Assembly: GCA_034086985.1 (NCBI GenBank)
Contig: JAXDZG010000009.1
Coordinates: 62,001 to 126,000, forward strand
Direction: 5' to 3'
DNA: 64,000 nucleotides
DNA from: Phascolarctobacterium_A sp034086985
GTDB lineage: Bacteria; Bacillota; Negativicutes; Acidaminococcales; Acidaminococcaceae
The position numbers and the translations under genes are program-made. Below the pieces are notes generated by a model. That model was not told where the DNA came from. It worked only from the letters and a program-made list of their open reading frames with translations, and ran no database searches. This document shows, in pieces, positions 52,090 through 61,302 of the stretch. Numbering within the stretch: position 1 is the stretch's first letter; each line of letters begins with the position of its first letter.

Positions 52090-53487
52090 CTAGGTCATGA
52101 ACAAATCAAGTGATAAATTAACGCCATTCATGGCCAGCTTTTCGGTGCATTGCGGTCTTAAACCGGTGGATAAAAAGGCTCCGGTTATGCGACCATCAGC
52201 ATTCATGCCGTGATTTTCAAAGAAGAATAAGTCCTGCAGGGTAATAATATCACCCTCCATACCAGTTACTTCGGCGATATTAATAATCTTACGACTACCA
52301 TCCCGTAAACGGGCAATTTGCACAATAATATCCACGGCGGAGGAAATCTGACTACGGATAGCACGCAAGGGCAGCTCCATACCGCTCATCAGCACCATGG
52401 TTTCCAAACGGCTCAGAGCGTCACGAGCGCTGTTGGCATGAGCTGTGGTCATGGAGCCATCATGGCCCGTATTCATAGCCTGGAGCATATCCAAGGCCTC
52501 GCCAGTGCGGCACTCGCCGACAATAATTCGATCAGGACGCATACGCAGAGCATTGCGCACTAAATCACGCATGGTGATCTCACCCTCGCCCTCGATATTG
52601 GCTGGACGAGTTTCTAGTGTTACAACATGATCCTGCTTTAATTGGAGCTCCGCAGAATCCTCTAGGGTTACAATACGCTCTGTCGCCGGCACATAGCTGG
52701 ACAATACATTGAGCAAGGTAGTTTTACCTGAGCCGGTACCACCACTTACAACAATGTTTAAGCGACCCTTAACACAATCCTCCAAAAACTCCGCCATACG
52801 CTCATCAAAAGAGCCAAACTCGATCATTTTATCCACAGTTAAAACGTCCTTGGAGAACTTACGAATAGTAACGCAGGGTCCGATTAAGGACAAGGGCGGA
52901 ATGATAACGTTAACACGACTACCGTCTGCTAAACGAGCATCGACCAGAGGACTGCTTTCGTCCACACGACGGCCAACGGCGGATACAATTCTATCGATAA
53001 CATGCATTAAATGCTCCGTATTACGGAATTTAATATCGGTCTTTTGCAAGCGACCCTTGCGCTCGATGTAAATTGAAGAAGGACCATTGACCATAACCTC
53101 GGTAATGCTCGGGTCCTTGAGCAAAGGCTCAATGGGGCCAAGGCCCAAAATCTCGCTAATTAATTCTTCAATCAAGCGCTCACGATCACCCAAAGGAATA
53201 GCAAAGGGATTATCCTTAATCGCCTCTGCGCACATATTCTCCACAACACGACGCAATTCGCGCTGGTCAGCATTAGTGGAATTAATGAGTCTTTGCAGCT
53301 CATCCGGCATTTCGTCCACAATGTGAGCGTGAATATCGGCCTTCACTGCTTGATAGGAAGCCTCACGAGCCTCATCTGCCGAGGTAGAAAAGCCCGTGGA
53401 ACCATGAGTTTGCTTAGCAGCCTGTCCAGCCTGTTGTTGTGCAATATATTTTTTGTTTTTGCGATTTAATCTTTCTAACAGGGACAT
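52090..53487 (-). CDS. tadA: Tad pilus assembly ATPase TadA (CpaF)
   Basis: Secretion ATPase of 465 residues. Walker A GGTGSGKTT (249-257), Walker B-type IIVGECRTGEAL and the His box MTTAHAN are intact. An N-terminal low-complexity lead (about 1-45) precedes the CpaF core. It powers extension, and in some systems retraction. GGGAGG lies 8 bases before the ATG. Confidence 0.95.
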   Translation of the reverse strand: MSLLERLNRKNKKYIAQQQAGQAAKQTHGSTGFSTSADEAREASYQAVKADIHAHIVDEMPDELQRLINSTNADQRELRRVVENMCAEAIKDNPFAIPLGDRERLIEELISEILGLGPIEPLLKDPSITEVMVNGPSSIYIERKGRLQKTDIKFRNTEHLMHVIDRIVSAVGRRVDESSPLVDARLADGSRVNVIIPPLSLIGPCVTIRKFSKDVLTVDKMIEFGSFDERMAEFLEDCVKGRLNIVVSGGTGSGKTTLLNVLSSYVPATERIVTLEDSAELQLKQDHVVTLETRPANIEGEGEITMRDLVRNALRMRPDRIIVGECRTGEALDMLQAMNTGHDGSMTTAHANSARDALSRLETMVLMSGMELPLRAIRSQISSAVDIIVQIARLRDGSRKIINIAEVTGMEGDIITLQDLFFFENHGMNADGRITGAFLSTGLRPQCTEKLAMNGVNLSLDLFMT

Positions 53488-53509
53488 CTTCTAAGCCTCC
53501 CACAGCTAA

Positions 53510-53944
53510 TTATTGCTCTATCCGCATCTTAAGAGTACTGGAAATCTTATCGGGCATAACATCCTTTACTATAATGGGTACATCAAGGCGTTCTGCTGTA
53601 ACAGATACACTCATAGCAGCATCATTGCCAATCTTATCATATGTACCAGCAGAGACAGCAACGCCTCCGTCTTTAATTTCGTAAATAATCAAGAAATTGC
53701 TACCATTGTCCTTAATATACTTTTTAACAGCAGCAACCTTCACAGTATCCGCACTGCCCTCCTGAGTAGTGGTATTATCCCCACTTGACTCTACCGCACC
53801 ATAGCGAGCTGCTGCACGGGTGAGCTCGTTTAAACCATTGTAATCGTGCATCAGCATACCGCCATAAATCATGACAAAGAGCATCAACAAAAAGAGCGGC
53901 AGCACTATGACAAATTCAACTAAAACTGCACCTTTTTGTTTCAT
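53510..53944 (-). CDS. tadE: TadE-like pseudopilin
   Basis: Protein of 144 residues. The N-terminus KGAVLVEFVIVLPLFLLMLF is a TadE-type prepilin segment with the Glu at +5. The remaining extracytoplasmic part is variable. TadE is a minor pseudopilin needed for pilus assembly. It sits between the second Flp pilin and tadA. Confidence 0.85.
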   Translation of the reverse strand: MKQKGAVLVEFVIVLPLFLLMLFVMIYGGMLMHDYNGLNELTRAAARYGAVESSGDNTTTQEGSADTVKVAAVKKYIKDNGSNFLIIYEIKDGGVAVSAGTYDKIGNDAAMSVSVTAERLDVPIIVKDVMPDKISSTLKMRIEQ

Positions 53945-53977
53945 AATACTACTCCCTTACATAAAAATAACCAGAAC

Positions 53978-54226
53978 TCAAGGATGAGGAAGAGGTTTTT
54001 CAGGCCCTGCCATATCAATAGCACTCCATGCCTTCATAATACTGTATTGAATAGCTGTGTACAATGATGTTGGCCCATTCTCATTCCATGCATAATCATC
54101 AATGAAGAATACAACAGCAATAGCTGCAATAAATGCTAACAAGATAGCATATTCAGTCATTGCCACACCACGAAATCTACCCTTCAATTTTAAGAGAACA
54201 AATGAGAGAAAAATATTGTTTAGCAT
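53978..54226 (-). CDS. Flp pilin 2
   Basis: Pilin of 82 residues. Prepilin leader ends at Gly20, then VAMTEYAILLAFIAAI with Glu and Tyr at +5/+6. The mature part is about 62 residues and ends in a Pro-rich tail. It is less like the classical Flp than the first copy and lies 102 bases behind it, after a hairpin, so it is probably made in smaller amounts. Confidence 0.85.
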   Translation of the reverse strand: MLNNIFLSFVLLKLKGRFRGVAMTEYAILLAFIAAIAVVFFIDDYAWNENGPTSLYTAIQYSIMKAWSAIDMAGPEKPLPHP

Positions 54227-54296
54227 AATAACCTCCAGCTAATATATCTTTCTTCCCATCATTTTGCACCATGTAAAAATAGCTACAAATAGCTAC

Positions 54297-54326
54297 TTTT
54301 ACACAGTGCAAAAGCACTGTGTAAAA
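54297..54326 (-). other. Hairpin between the two flp genes
   Basis: TTTTACACAGTGC and GCACTGTGTAAAA form a 13-pair stem with a 4-base loop, 2 bases past the stop of the first flp gene. A further TAGCTA repeat follows. A weak T stretch lies beyond, so it may act as a partial terminator or protect the pilin mRNA, as expected for an abundant subunit. Confidence 0.6.
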
Positions 54327-54328
54327 AA

Positions 54329-54553
54329 TTATTCGCCAGTTTGAACACCAGTACCGGCGCTATCAATAGCATCTTTTGCACTACCAACTGAACCAGAAAT
54401 AGAGGTTTTCAAACCTTGGTCGCTAATAAATGCCATAGCAACAGCAGCTACGAATGCCAGCAGAATTGCATATTCAGTCATAGCAACACCGCGTTCGCTC
54501 AGGCCGAATTTTGCTCTCAGATAAAAGCCGAGATTTTTAACATGGGTCATCAT
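54329..54553 (-). CDS. Flp pilin 1 (likely major pilin)
   Basis: Pilin of 74 residues. Leader ends at Gly22, then VAMTEYAILLAFVAAVAM; mature form about 52 residues, the usual Flp size. It has the strongest ribosome site of the group (AAGGAGG) and a stable hairpin behind it, so it is the likely main subunit. Confidence 0.9.
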   Translation of the reverse strand: MMTHVKNLGFYLRAKFGLSERGVAMTEYAILLAFVAAVAMAFISDQGLKTSISGSVGSAKDAIDSAGTGVQTGE

Positions 54554-54604
54554 TGTTCATTCCTCCTTAATATATTATAAATTTATATGATAAACACATA
54601 AGTG

Positions 54605-55582
54605 TTATATCCTTACATTAACAATCTTCTTGATAATAAGTCCACCAAGAATCTCGCTAATTATAGCCACAATTACCAGCTTCTTGCCAAAGCTAGACTG
54701 CAAAAACTCATCAAAATAATGTGGGTCCAGCATCAAGAAAAAGCCACCTAACGCAATCGGCAAAAGGCCTATAATCCAGCCACTCAAGATACCCTCAGCC
54801 GTCAGAGCCTTTATCTCGCCATTGAGCTTAATGCGCTCGCGAATAGTCTGTCCCACAGTATCCAGAATATGCGTTAGGTTGCCACCAACCTGCCGCTGGA
54901 TAATGACCGCCGTGGCCACAAGGTCAAAATCATCACTGGTAATGCGCTTGCTAATGCCATTCAAAGCATCCTCCAAAGGCACACCCAGCTGCACCTCGTT
55001 AATAGCTCTTTTGAACTCACCACTAATGGGGTCGTTCATTTCCTTGGAAACAATGTCCATAGCCTGCTGAAAGGTAAAGCCAGCCTTCACAGCATTGCTC
55101 ATCATGACAATGGCGTCACCCAGCTGGGCATTAAAGGCCTTCATGCGCTTCTGACCTAAATTATACAGGTAAAAGCTGGCACACAGCCACCAAGCAATGC
55201 AAATCACCGCCGAGCGCACAAGACTGCCATTCACAATCAGCATCAGAAAAAGCCAGAACAGGCCACCGAAAAAGGTTATCGTAGCATATTCTCCACCAGT
55301 CACAGGCAAAGCAGCCCGCTCCACCTGCAGCTCAAACCACTCCCTTTTCGGAAAGAACTTACCAAAGCGATTAGCGCCAGCCCTAGCCCAAGTGCTCACT
55401 CGACTACTGTTAAAGTCGTCCCAAAAGCCACCGCTGCCAACACTATGTGCACGCTGGTGATTAACAGCACCAATGCGACGCACGCGCTGGCTTACCTGCA
55501 CGCTGCCCTGAGTCATGGAATTGTAGATAGCCAGGAACACCAAAAAGATAACCAATGCGGCTACAAGGCTAATCAATAGCAT
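54605..55582 (-). CDS. tadB: Tad pilus inner-membrane platform protein TadB
   Basis: Membrane protein of 325 residues with a T2SSF domain (GDAIVMMSNAVKAGFTFQQA) and about four hydrophobic segments. I chose the ATG at 55580-55582, 2 bases past the preceding stop; the longer frame would overlap it. tadB is normally next to tadC, but here five genes lie between them. Confidence 0.88.
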   Translation of the reverse strand: MLLISLVAALVIFLVFLAIYNSMTQGSVQVSQRVRRIGAVNHQRAHSVGSGGFWDDFNSSRVSTWARAGANRFGKFFPKREWFELQVERAALPVTGGEYATITFFGGLFWLFLMLIVNGSLVRSAVICIAWWLCASFYLYNLGQKRMKAFNAQLGDAIVMMSNAVKAGFTFQQAMDIVSKEMNDPISGEFKRAINEVQLGVPLEDALNGISKRITSDDFDLVATAVIIQRQVGGNLTHILDTVGQTIRERIKLNGEIKALTAEGILSGWIIGLLPIALGGFFLMLDPHYFDEFLQSSFGKKLVIVAIISEILGGLIIKKIVNVRI

Positions 55583-55586
55583 ACTC

Positions 55587-56702
55587 TCACCGCCCTCCGC
55601 CATGAATAGCAAAGGCCATTCTATCGATTTGTTGGGTCAAGGGAGAACCACTGCCAATATCCAATGCCATACGACCATTATTAGCCGCCTCAGAGCACAG
55701 CAGATATTCATTGGGAATCAAGGTCACAGGACAGCCAATCTGCTCCTCCAGCTCCTTAGCCCGACGCACATCAGGTGCCATACGGGTAATGACGCAGCCC
55801 ACTCGCTGCTGCCAATTATCCAAGGATTGGAAAATCTCCATAGCTCTTTCCAAATGCTTGATTTCAAAGGTACCGCCAGCCATAGTGGTCAGATAAACCT
55901 TCTCACTGGCCTCTGCAGCTGCAATACTTATAGGATTAAAGCCCGGCGCCAAATCCACTAGCAAGTAGCGGAAATTGGGCCTAGCTAAATTAATAAGCTT
56001 CGTTAAACCCTCCGGCTCCACAAAGGCTGCCTGCTGAGGGGTATTCGCACCGCAAAGCACGAAAACCTTATCACTAACCTCTTCAAAATACTTTTCCAAG
56101 GTTCCGGAAGTCAAATAAGACAAGTCACGCAGCGCCTCTACAATAGTACTGCGGGGATTCAAATTCAAAAAGGCATCCATATCGGCAAAATTGGTCTCAG
56201 CATCAATAATGCCCACCTTTTCGCCGCTGACGCGAGCCAAAGCCAAGGCCAGATTAACAATCAAGGTCGTGCGCCCACTCTTCCCCTTGGGGCTAAAGAA
56301 GCTCAAAACCTGACAATTGCTCTTACTACCCTTATCCTGATTAGCCGACTCCACAGCCTTTAGAAAGCTTTCCACATCCAAGGGCTTCAGCAGCATCGCA
56401 TCAAAGCCCAAGTCATTAAACTTTTGCCGCGAGCTTTCATCCCAACGCTTGCCTAAAGCAATAATCTTCAAATCAGGCAGGCCCTTGCGCAGCTCCGGCA
56501 CCAGCTTATCCGGCTGGGCAATGGTATAATCCACATCCAAAAGTAAAATCTGCGGACGCAAATTCTCCAGATTGGCAATGCCACCGGCACCACTACGATA
56601 TTCAGTTACTTGATAGTCATCCAGATTGCCCAACACCCGCAGCATCCCTGCGCGACTGTCGCTATCCTCATCCCAGATGCACACGCGAATCTTCTGTGCC
56701 AT
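55587..56702 (-). CDS. CpaE/TadZ-like ATPase with receiver-like domain
   Basis: Protein of 371 residues. The N-terminal 120 residues resemble a receiver domain (VCIWDEDSDSRAGML, then LLLDVDY). A MinD/ParA-type ATPase follows with the deviant Walker A SPKGKSGRTT and IIDAETNFADMD. CpaE/TadZ proteins place the pilus machine at the correct spot in the cell. It is one of two such proteins in this operon. Confidence 0.85.
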   Translation of the reverse strand: MAQKIRVCIWDEDSDSRAGMLRVLGNLDDYQVTEYRSGAGGIANLENLRPQILLLDVDYTIAQPDKLVPELRKGLPDLKIIALGKRWDESSRQKFNDLGFDAMLLKPLDVESFLKAVESANQDKGSKSNCQVLSFFSPKGKSGRTTLIVNLALALARVSGEKVGIIDAETNFADMDAFLNLNPRSTIVEALRDLSYLTSGTLEKYFEEVSDKVFVLCGANTPQQAAFVEPEGLTKLINLARPNFRYLLVDLAPGFNPISIAAAEASEKVYLTTMAGGTFEIKHLERAMEIFQSLDNWQQRVGCVITRMAPDVRRAKELEEQIGCPVTLIPNEYLLCSEAANNGRMALDIGSGSPLTQQIDRMAFAIHGGGR

Positions 56703-56738
56703 AATCCTGACCTACAATCATAAAATCTATTCTAACAC

Positions 56739-57566
56739 TTATTTAAATAAACTACCAAACCAGCCACTAATGCCACCGCTGGTTTCTTCTACTTTTTCGC
56801 CCAATTCCTCGCTGACCATATCGCAAATTTCATCAGCCAACTTATTCTGGCTTTCAGTGAGTACCACGGGCTTGGCATCCTTAATGGATTGCATGATCCC
56901 CTGATAATCATTGCTGATGAAATATTGGAAGGGTCGGCCTAATAAGGCCTCTACATCCTTAGTACTAATTTGGGTCTCAGCCTTATTACGATTTAAAATC
57001 AAGCGCACCCGCTGATAATCAAACTGCAGCTTATGCAGTGTATCCAGACCCAGCTTCAAATCCTTGATAGAAGGGATAAAGTCCACTACACAGGGCAAGT
57101 AAAGTACATCCGTCTGCTCCAAAATAGCTAGGCTAATGCCTGTAAAGCCCGTGGTAGTATCTAAAAGCACATAATCATAATCATCCCGCAGCTGATTGAT
57201 AGCCTGCACGATAGTTTCTGCATCGATGATAAAGCCTTCGTCCACCTCAAGCGGCGCTGCCAGCACATCAAAGCCAAACTGGGTTTCCGTCATGCACAAA
57301 GAGGTATCCCTCTTGTCATCCTCCTGCTCATAGTAATTAAAGAAGGTCGTTTCCGGAGTAATACCCAAATAATTGCACACATCGCCAAACTGCAAATCCA
57401 AATCAGCTAAACAGACCTTGTAGCCTCGCTCAGCCAAATCAGCAGCATAGTTCACGGAAAGCACCGTTTTACCTACTGCGGAAGCAGTACTAAAGAAGGT
57501 GAAGACAGAGCCCTTTACGCCCTCATTTTTTCTTTTTATCTTTGTTCTTGGATTTTGGTTGCTCAT
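56739..57566 (-). CDS. Second TadZ/CpaE-like MinD-family ATPase
   Basis: Protein of 275 residues with no receiver-like part. The Walker A region is STASAVGKT, and LADLDLQFGD follows. Its ATG (57564-57566, GGTGA 5 bases upstream) lies inside the last 44 bases of cpaC, so translation is probably coupled. A longer ATG start at 57578 is possible. The two ATPases may act as a pair. Confidence 0.82.
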   Translation of the reverse strand: MSNQNPRTKIKRKNEGVKGSVFTFFSTASAVGKTVLSVNYAADLAERGYKVCLADLDLQFGDVCNYLGITPETTFFNYYEQEDDKRDTSLCMTETQFGFDVLAAPLEVDEGFIIDAETIVQAINQLRDDYDYVLLDTTTGFTGISLAILEQTDVLYLPCVVDFIPSIKDLKLGLDTLHKLQFDYQRVRLILNRNKAETQISTKDVEALLGRPFQYFISNDYQGIMQSIKDAKPVVLTESQNKLADEICDMVSEELGEKVEETSGGISGWFGSLFK

Positions 57567-58830
57567 ACAATTCACCATCCAAAACCTGCTTATCAGTCAA
57601 GCTGCTAATGCGGGTTGCTTCACTGGACATAATGGGTTTATAATCACTGTCTACTAAAATAGGAGTCAACAGTACAATAATCTCTCTACGCTCCCTAGAT
57701 TTAGAGGTGCTACGGAAGAAATGTCCCAAAATAGGAAGATCGCCCAAGAGAGGAATTTTAGAAATGGACTTGCTTTCTTCAGAAGAAATCAAACCACCAA
57801 TGGCCATAGTCATGCCAGGACGCATCTGCACATGGGTGCTGGCCTTACGAGAACGCATACCAGGAATGGTAGAGCCATCGGAGCCATTGGCCGCAATCGC
57901 ACTATCCCAGTCCAAAGAGCTTACTTCCGTGTTAATCTTGCTATCCACGGAATCATCCCGCATAACATTGGGCTCGATATTCAACTTAATACCATATTCA
58001 CGCCATTCCACAGAAACAGCATTGTCACCGGTATTTACTGGTACGGGGATTTCACCGCCGATTAAAATTTCAGCCTTCTCGCCGCTCATGGTAATAATAT
58101 AGGGCTGGGACAAAATCTTAGCATCACCCTTTTTCACCATAGCATTGAGCTGGGCATTGATTTCCGCATAGGAGCCAAACCAACCGAAAATGTTGTCCTT
58201 TTCACGGCCATTGCTAGCACTTTGGCCCATGGAAAAAGTGCCAGGAGTGCCTAAAACGGTTACGCCACCGTCATTAGTATCGGAAGGATTGCCAATAGCA
58301 ACGCCTAAATCCCTAGCCTTACTACTGCTAATTTCCACAACTCTACTTTCAATTCGCACCTGCTTCGGCTTAGTCATCTCCAAAAGATTGATCACCTCTC
58401 CGCCAAAGCTAGCTGCAATTTTCTCAGCGCGGTTACGCTCATACTGGTTCTGCACAGCGCCCTCCAGCATAATGCGCCCACCGGACACATTGACAGTGAC
58501 ACCTGGATAACCAATTAATTGAGCTATTGAGTAAGCAGTACCGGGGTCGGTCCCGTTAACCACTACTTCAAAGGTTTGATAGGTCTCTCCCTTCCATACA
58601 TGCAAGGAAGTAGAGCCCACCTTTTTACCCACAATCATATATTGTTCAGGTGAAAGAATCACCACATCAGCAATCTCAGGATTGGCAACGGCCACTTGGG
58701 TTACGCCGCCACCATAATAGATATTGGAGCGATTAACCCCAACCTGCAATCTTTCAGCTGCCAAAGCAGAGCCAGCAAACAGCAGACAGCACAAAAGCAA
58801 GCCTGTAAGAATTCTCAACATTTTCATCAT
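57523..58830 (-). CDS. cpaC: Tad secretin CpaC/RcpA
   Basis: Outer-membrane secretin of 435 residues. Signal peptide (1-24, ending GSALA), an N-terminal BON/pilus-type region, then the secretin domain with KIPLLGDLPILGHFF near its end, the classic secretin signature. It forms the channel through which the pilus passes, which requires an outer membrane. The tail is Lys-rich. GGAGG before the ATG. Confidence 0.93.
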   Translation of the reverse strand: MMKMLRILTGLLLCCLLFAGSALAAERLQVGVNRSNIYYGGGVTQVAVANPEIADVVILSPEQYMIVGKKVGSTSLHVWKGETYQTFEVVVNGTDPGTAYSIAQLIGYPGVTVNVSGGRIMLEGAVQNQYERNRAEKIAASFGGEVINLLEMTKPKQVRIESRVVEISSSKARDLGVAIGNPSDTNDGGVTVLGTPGTFSMGQSASNGREKDNIFGWFGSYAEINAQLNAMVKKGDAKILSQPYIITMSGEKAEILIGGEIPVPVNTGDNAVSVEWREYGIKLNIEPNVMRDDSVDSKINTEVSSLDWDSAIAANGSDGSTIPGMRSRKASTHVQMRPGMTMAIGGLISSEESKSISKIPLLGDLPILGHFFRSTSKSRERREIIVLLTPILVDSDYKPIMSSEATRISSLTDKQVLDGELYEQPKSKNKDKKKK

Positions 58831-58851
58831 TCAAGCTCCTCCATGTCTGTC

Positions 58852-59658
58852 TTAGCGACTGATATTAGTACCGCGAATTACGGTTACACCATGATTTGCA
58901 GAAGGCTTCACCGGTGCACTACCACTAGGAGCTGCCTGAACAGCCTGACGCAGGGCACCACCGCCAACCACCGTAGCTCCATAAAACTCTTCCTCAGAAG
59001 GCTTTGCAGGACGCAGAATAAAGGAGATTTTCCCCTCCTGCTGAGCTACGCGCAAAGTAACTGCTTCCCTTGGATCCAAAGCCAAGGTAATTGTTCTCGC
59101 GGGCTCATTCTTTTTGCTGCTGTTTGCAGAATTCATATCCGTAGTACCAACGGCCAACACCAACACATTTTGCAGCACCAGTCTACCAATAGGCGGTATA
59201 CCATTGCTCTGGCCTTGGATAGAAACAACATCCACAAAGCTAGAGGGACGAATAAAGCCGGCCACACCACTGATATCATCCACATTGACAGTTACGGCGC
59301 GTTTATCCTTTGGAATAGTGTTGATAAAGGAGCTGGAAGCTCCATTACCATTTAAACGCTTTCTGGTAATCTGGTCACCTGAATTCACCGGCATCCTAAT
59401 AGTCTTGCCCACAGCATCGGGCAAGGTACGCAATGCATCGGGCTGAGCCAGATTAGTTGGCACCAGCTCCAGCCGCACCATCTTGTCCGTGAGGACAGTT
59501 CCGGGCGCTATATCCATGGATGCTACCACCACAGCTCTTGTATTTTTCTTCTCATCCTTGGGCTGAGCCTTGGACAAATAAGAGTAAATCATAATGCCAC
59601 ATATTACACTCAACACGGCTGCTAAAATTAACAGCACCTTCGGAGATAATTTACGCAT
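58852..59658 (-). CDS. cpaB: Tad pilus assembly protein CpaB/RcpC
   Basis: Periplasmic protein of 268 residues with one N-terminal membrane segment (about 8-27) and a SAF domain (AVVVASMDIAPGTVLTDKMV), then a CpaB-type region (DDISGVAGFIRPSSFVDVV). It works with the secretin. First gene of the Tad operon, with a promoter about 100 bases upstream. Its ribosome site is weak. Confidence 0.88.
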   Translation of the reverse strand: MRKLSPKVLLILAAVLSVICGIMIYSYLSKAQPKDEKKNTRAVVVASMDIAPGTVLTDKMVRLELVPTNLAQPDALRTLPDAVGKTIRMPVNSGDQITRKRLNGNGASSSFINTIPKDKRAVTVNVDDISGVAGFIRPSSFVDVVSIQGQSNGIPPIGRLVLQNVLVLAVGTTDMNSANSSKKNEPARTITLALDPREAVTLRVAQQEGKISFILRPAKPSEEEFYGATVVGGGALRQAVQAAPSGSAPVKPSANHGVTVIRGTNISR

Positions 59659-59763
59659 TTACCATCAAATCCCTTCTCCATTTCCTGGGAAATTTATTAA
59701 CCTTTTGCATGAAATGGACAAATATCAAAAATGCCAATCGATAATTGTTCTTACTCAACTTAT

Positions 59764-59792
59764 ATTATACCCATTTGTGCCCCAATATACAA
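59764..59792 (-). promoter_or_regulatory. Promoter of the Tad operon
   Basis: Minus strand TTGTAT (59787-59792), 17-base spacer, TATAAT (59764-59769). It gives a leader of about 100 bases before cpaB. The rest of the gap up to 59900 is very AT-rich with no gene. Confidence 0.75.
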
Positions 59793-59903
59793 GTGTATTT
59801 TTAGAATTTTTTCGTTTTTTGATTTTCACTTATTATAATAAATGCCCAAACAGCTATATATTTTTATATATAGAATAAAGCCACAATCACTCAAAGAAAA
59901 CAA

Positions 59904-59952
59904 ATACTCCTAATGCCGTCACTTTATACTTGCATGACTGCACTAGGAGTAT
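59904..59952 (-). terminator. Terminator after the M20 amidase gene
   Basis: ATACTCCTA (59904-59912) pairs with TAGGAGTAT (59944-59952) around a 31-base loop, and TTGTTTTC follows on the minus strand. It lies 40 bases past the M20 stop. Confidence 0.6.
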
Positions 59953-59992
59953 ACTCTTTGTACCTTTTTTATTATATCAACTACTATAAGTC

Positions 59993-61225
59993 TTATTTAT
60001 CAGCTTCACGCTCTAAAATATGTGCCAAAACAGTAATACCACGGCAAATATCATCCATGCTAGCATATTCTGCAGGATTATGGCTAATACCTCCCTTGCA
60101 GGGGATGAAAATCATGGTAGTGGGAGCAATTTTGGCCATATGCATAGCATCATGTCCAGCACCACTATTCATGTGTAAAAAGCTATAGCCAAGCTCCTTG
60201 CAAACGGCTTCCGTTTGCTCCGCCAAGGTCTCGCTCAGGGGTACAGGGCTGTCGGCGATCAGCATCTCAATACGCACGCCCACCCTGTCGGTAACAGCCA
60301 CATTTTCTGCTTCCGCTTGGATATCCTCCAGCGTGCGCTTGATGCTAGCCGGCTCCACGCCTCGCACGTCCACCCATAGCGTCACGGCCCCCGGCACCAC
60401 GTTGATGGAGCCCGGCTCCACCTCTACCACACCCACGGTACCAACGGTGCCGTGGGCCTTTTCATCCTCGGCTGCCTCGTTCACAGCTAGGATGAGCTTG
60501 GCCGCAGCCACCAGCGCATCCCGGCGCATGCCCATGGGCGTAGCGCCGCTGTGGTCAGCCATGCCCTGAATGTGGATTTTAAAGCGTGTGGGTGCGGCAA
60601 TATTACGCACAATGCCGATTTGGATGCCCTTTTCCTCCAGCACCTTGCCCTGCTCTATGTGCAGCTCGCTGAAAGAAGCATAGCTCCCCGGCGCGAGAAT
60701 AGCGCTAGCAGCTCGCGCCGGGTCGCAGCCCCACTGGCGCAGCGCTTCCTCGAAGCTAATATCGCCCTTTTTACCACCCGTACTGAGCTTAGCCACGGTC
60801 GCTGCGCCAGTGAGCAGCTTGCTGCCCATGGTGGCGAAGCCAAAGCGGCTGGACTCCTCGGCGCGGAAAATCAGCACCTCGACGCTGCGGGTGAGCTGCG
60901 CGTCGCGCAGCATATAGAGTGCTTCTAACGCGCCTACGACGCCGCACATACCGTCATAGGCTCCGCCGTGGATGACGGTGTCCAGGTGGCTGCCGCAGGC
61001 CACTGCGGGCAGCGCACTGTCCACGCCCTCCCGGCGCAAAAACACATTCCCCACAGCATCCTCTCGGATGCTGAGCCCTAAATCCTTAACCTGCTCTAAA
61101 AGCCAATCCTGAGCTTCCTTATCCAGCGGGCTATACGCCAAACGGGTAACGCCTTCCTCCGAAGCCGTAAATTGGGCTAAACCAGCCAGTAAATTACTTA
61201 CTCTTTCTCTATTAACCTCTTGCAT
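59993..61225 (-). CDS. M20-family hydantoinase/carbamoylase-type amidase
   Basis: Zinc enzyme of 410 residues in the family of N-carbamoyl-amino acid hydrolases, beta-ureidopropionase and allantoate amidohydrolase. Metal ligands are His80 in CGSHLDTV, Asp91 in GGAYDG, the Glu pair in RAEESSRFG, His189 in LHIEQG and a late His in SGAGHDAMHM. It follows a nucleobase permease, which suggests ureido compounds from purine or pyrimidine breakdown; the exact substrate is open. Confidence 0.88.
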   Translation of the reverse strand: MQEVNRERVSNLLAGLAQFTASEEGVTRLAYSPLDKEAQDWLLEQVKDLGLSIREDAVGNVFLRREGVDSALPAVACGSHLDTVIHGGAYDGMCGVVGALEALYMLRDAQLTRSVEVLIFRAEESSRFGFATMGSKLLTGAATVAKLSTGGKKGDISFEEALRQWGCDPARAASAILAPGSYASFSELHIEQGKVLEEKGIQIGIVRNIAAPTRFKIHIQGMADHSGATPMGMRRDALVAAAKLILAVNEAAEDEKAHGTVGTVGVVEVEPGSINVVPGAVTLWVDVRGVEPASIKRTLEDIQAEAENVAVTDRVGVRIEMLIADSPVPLSETLAEQTEAVCKELGYSFLHMNSGAGHDAMHMAKIAPTTMIFIPCKGGISHNPAEYASMDDICRGITVLAHILEREADK

Positions 61226-61260
61226 ACATCTTCCTCCTCATTGCACAACATTAAAAAGCA

Positions 61261-61288
61261 CTAGCCTGCATCAGAAAATGCAGGCTAG
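61261..61288 (-). terminator. Hairpin between the permease and amidase genes
   Basis: CTAGCCTGCAT (61261-61271) pairs with ATGCAGGCTAG (61278-61288). On the minus strand GTGCTTTTT follows. No promoter is visible after it, so it may attenuate rather than end transcription into the amidase gene. Confidence 0.65.
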
Positions 61289-61302
61289 CAAAGCAAAAAC
61301 TT

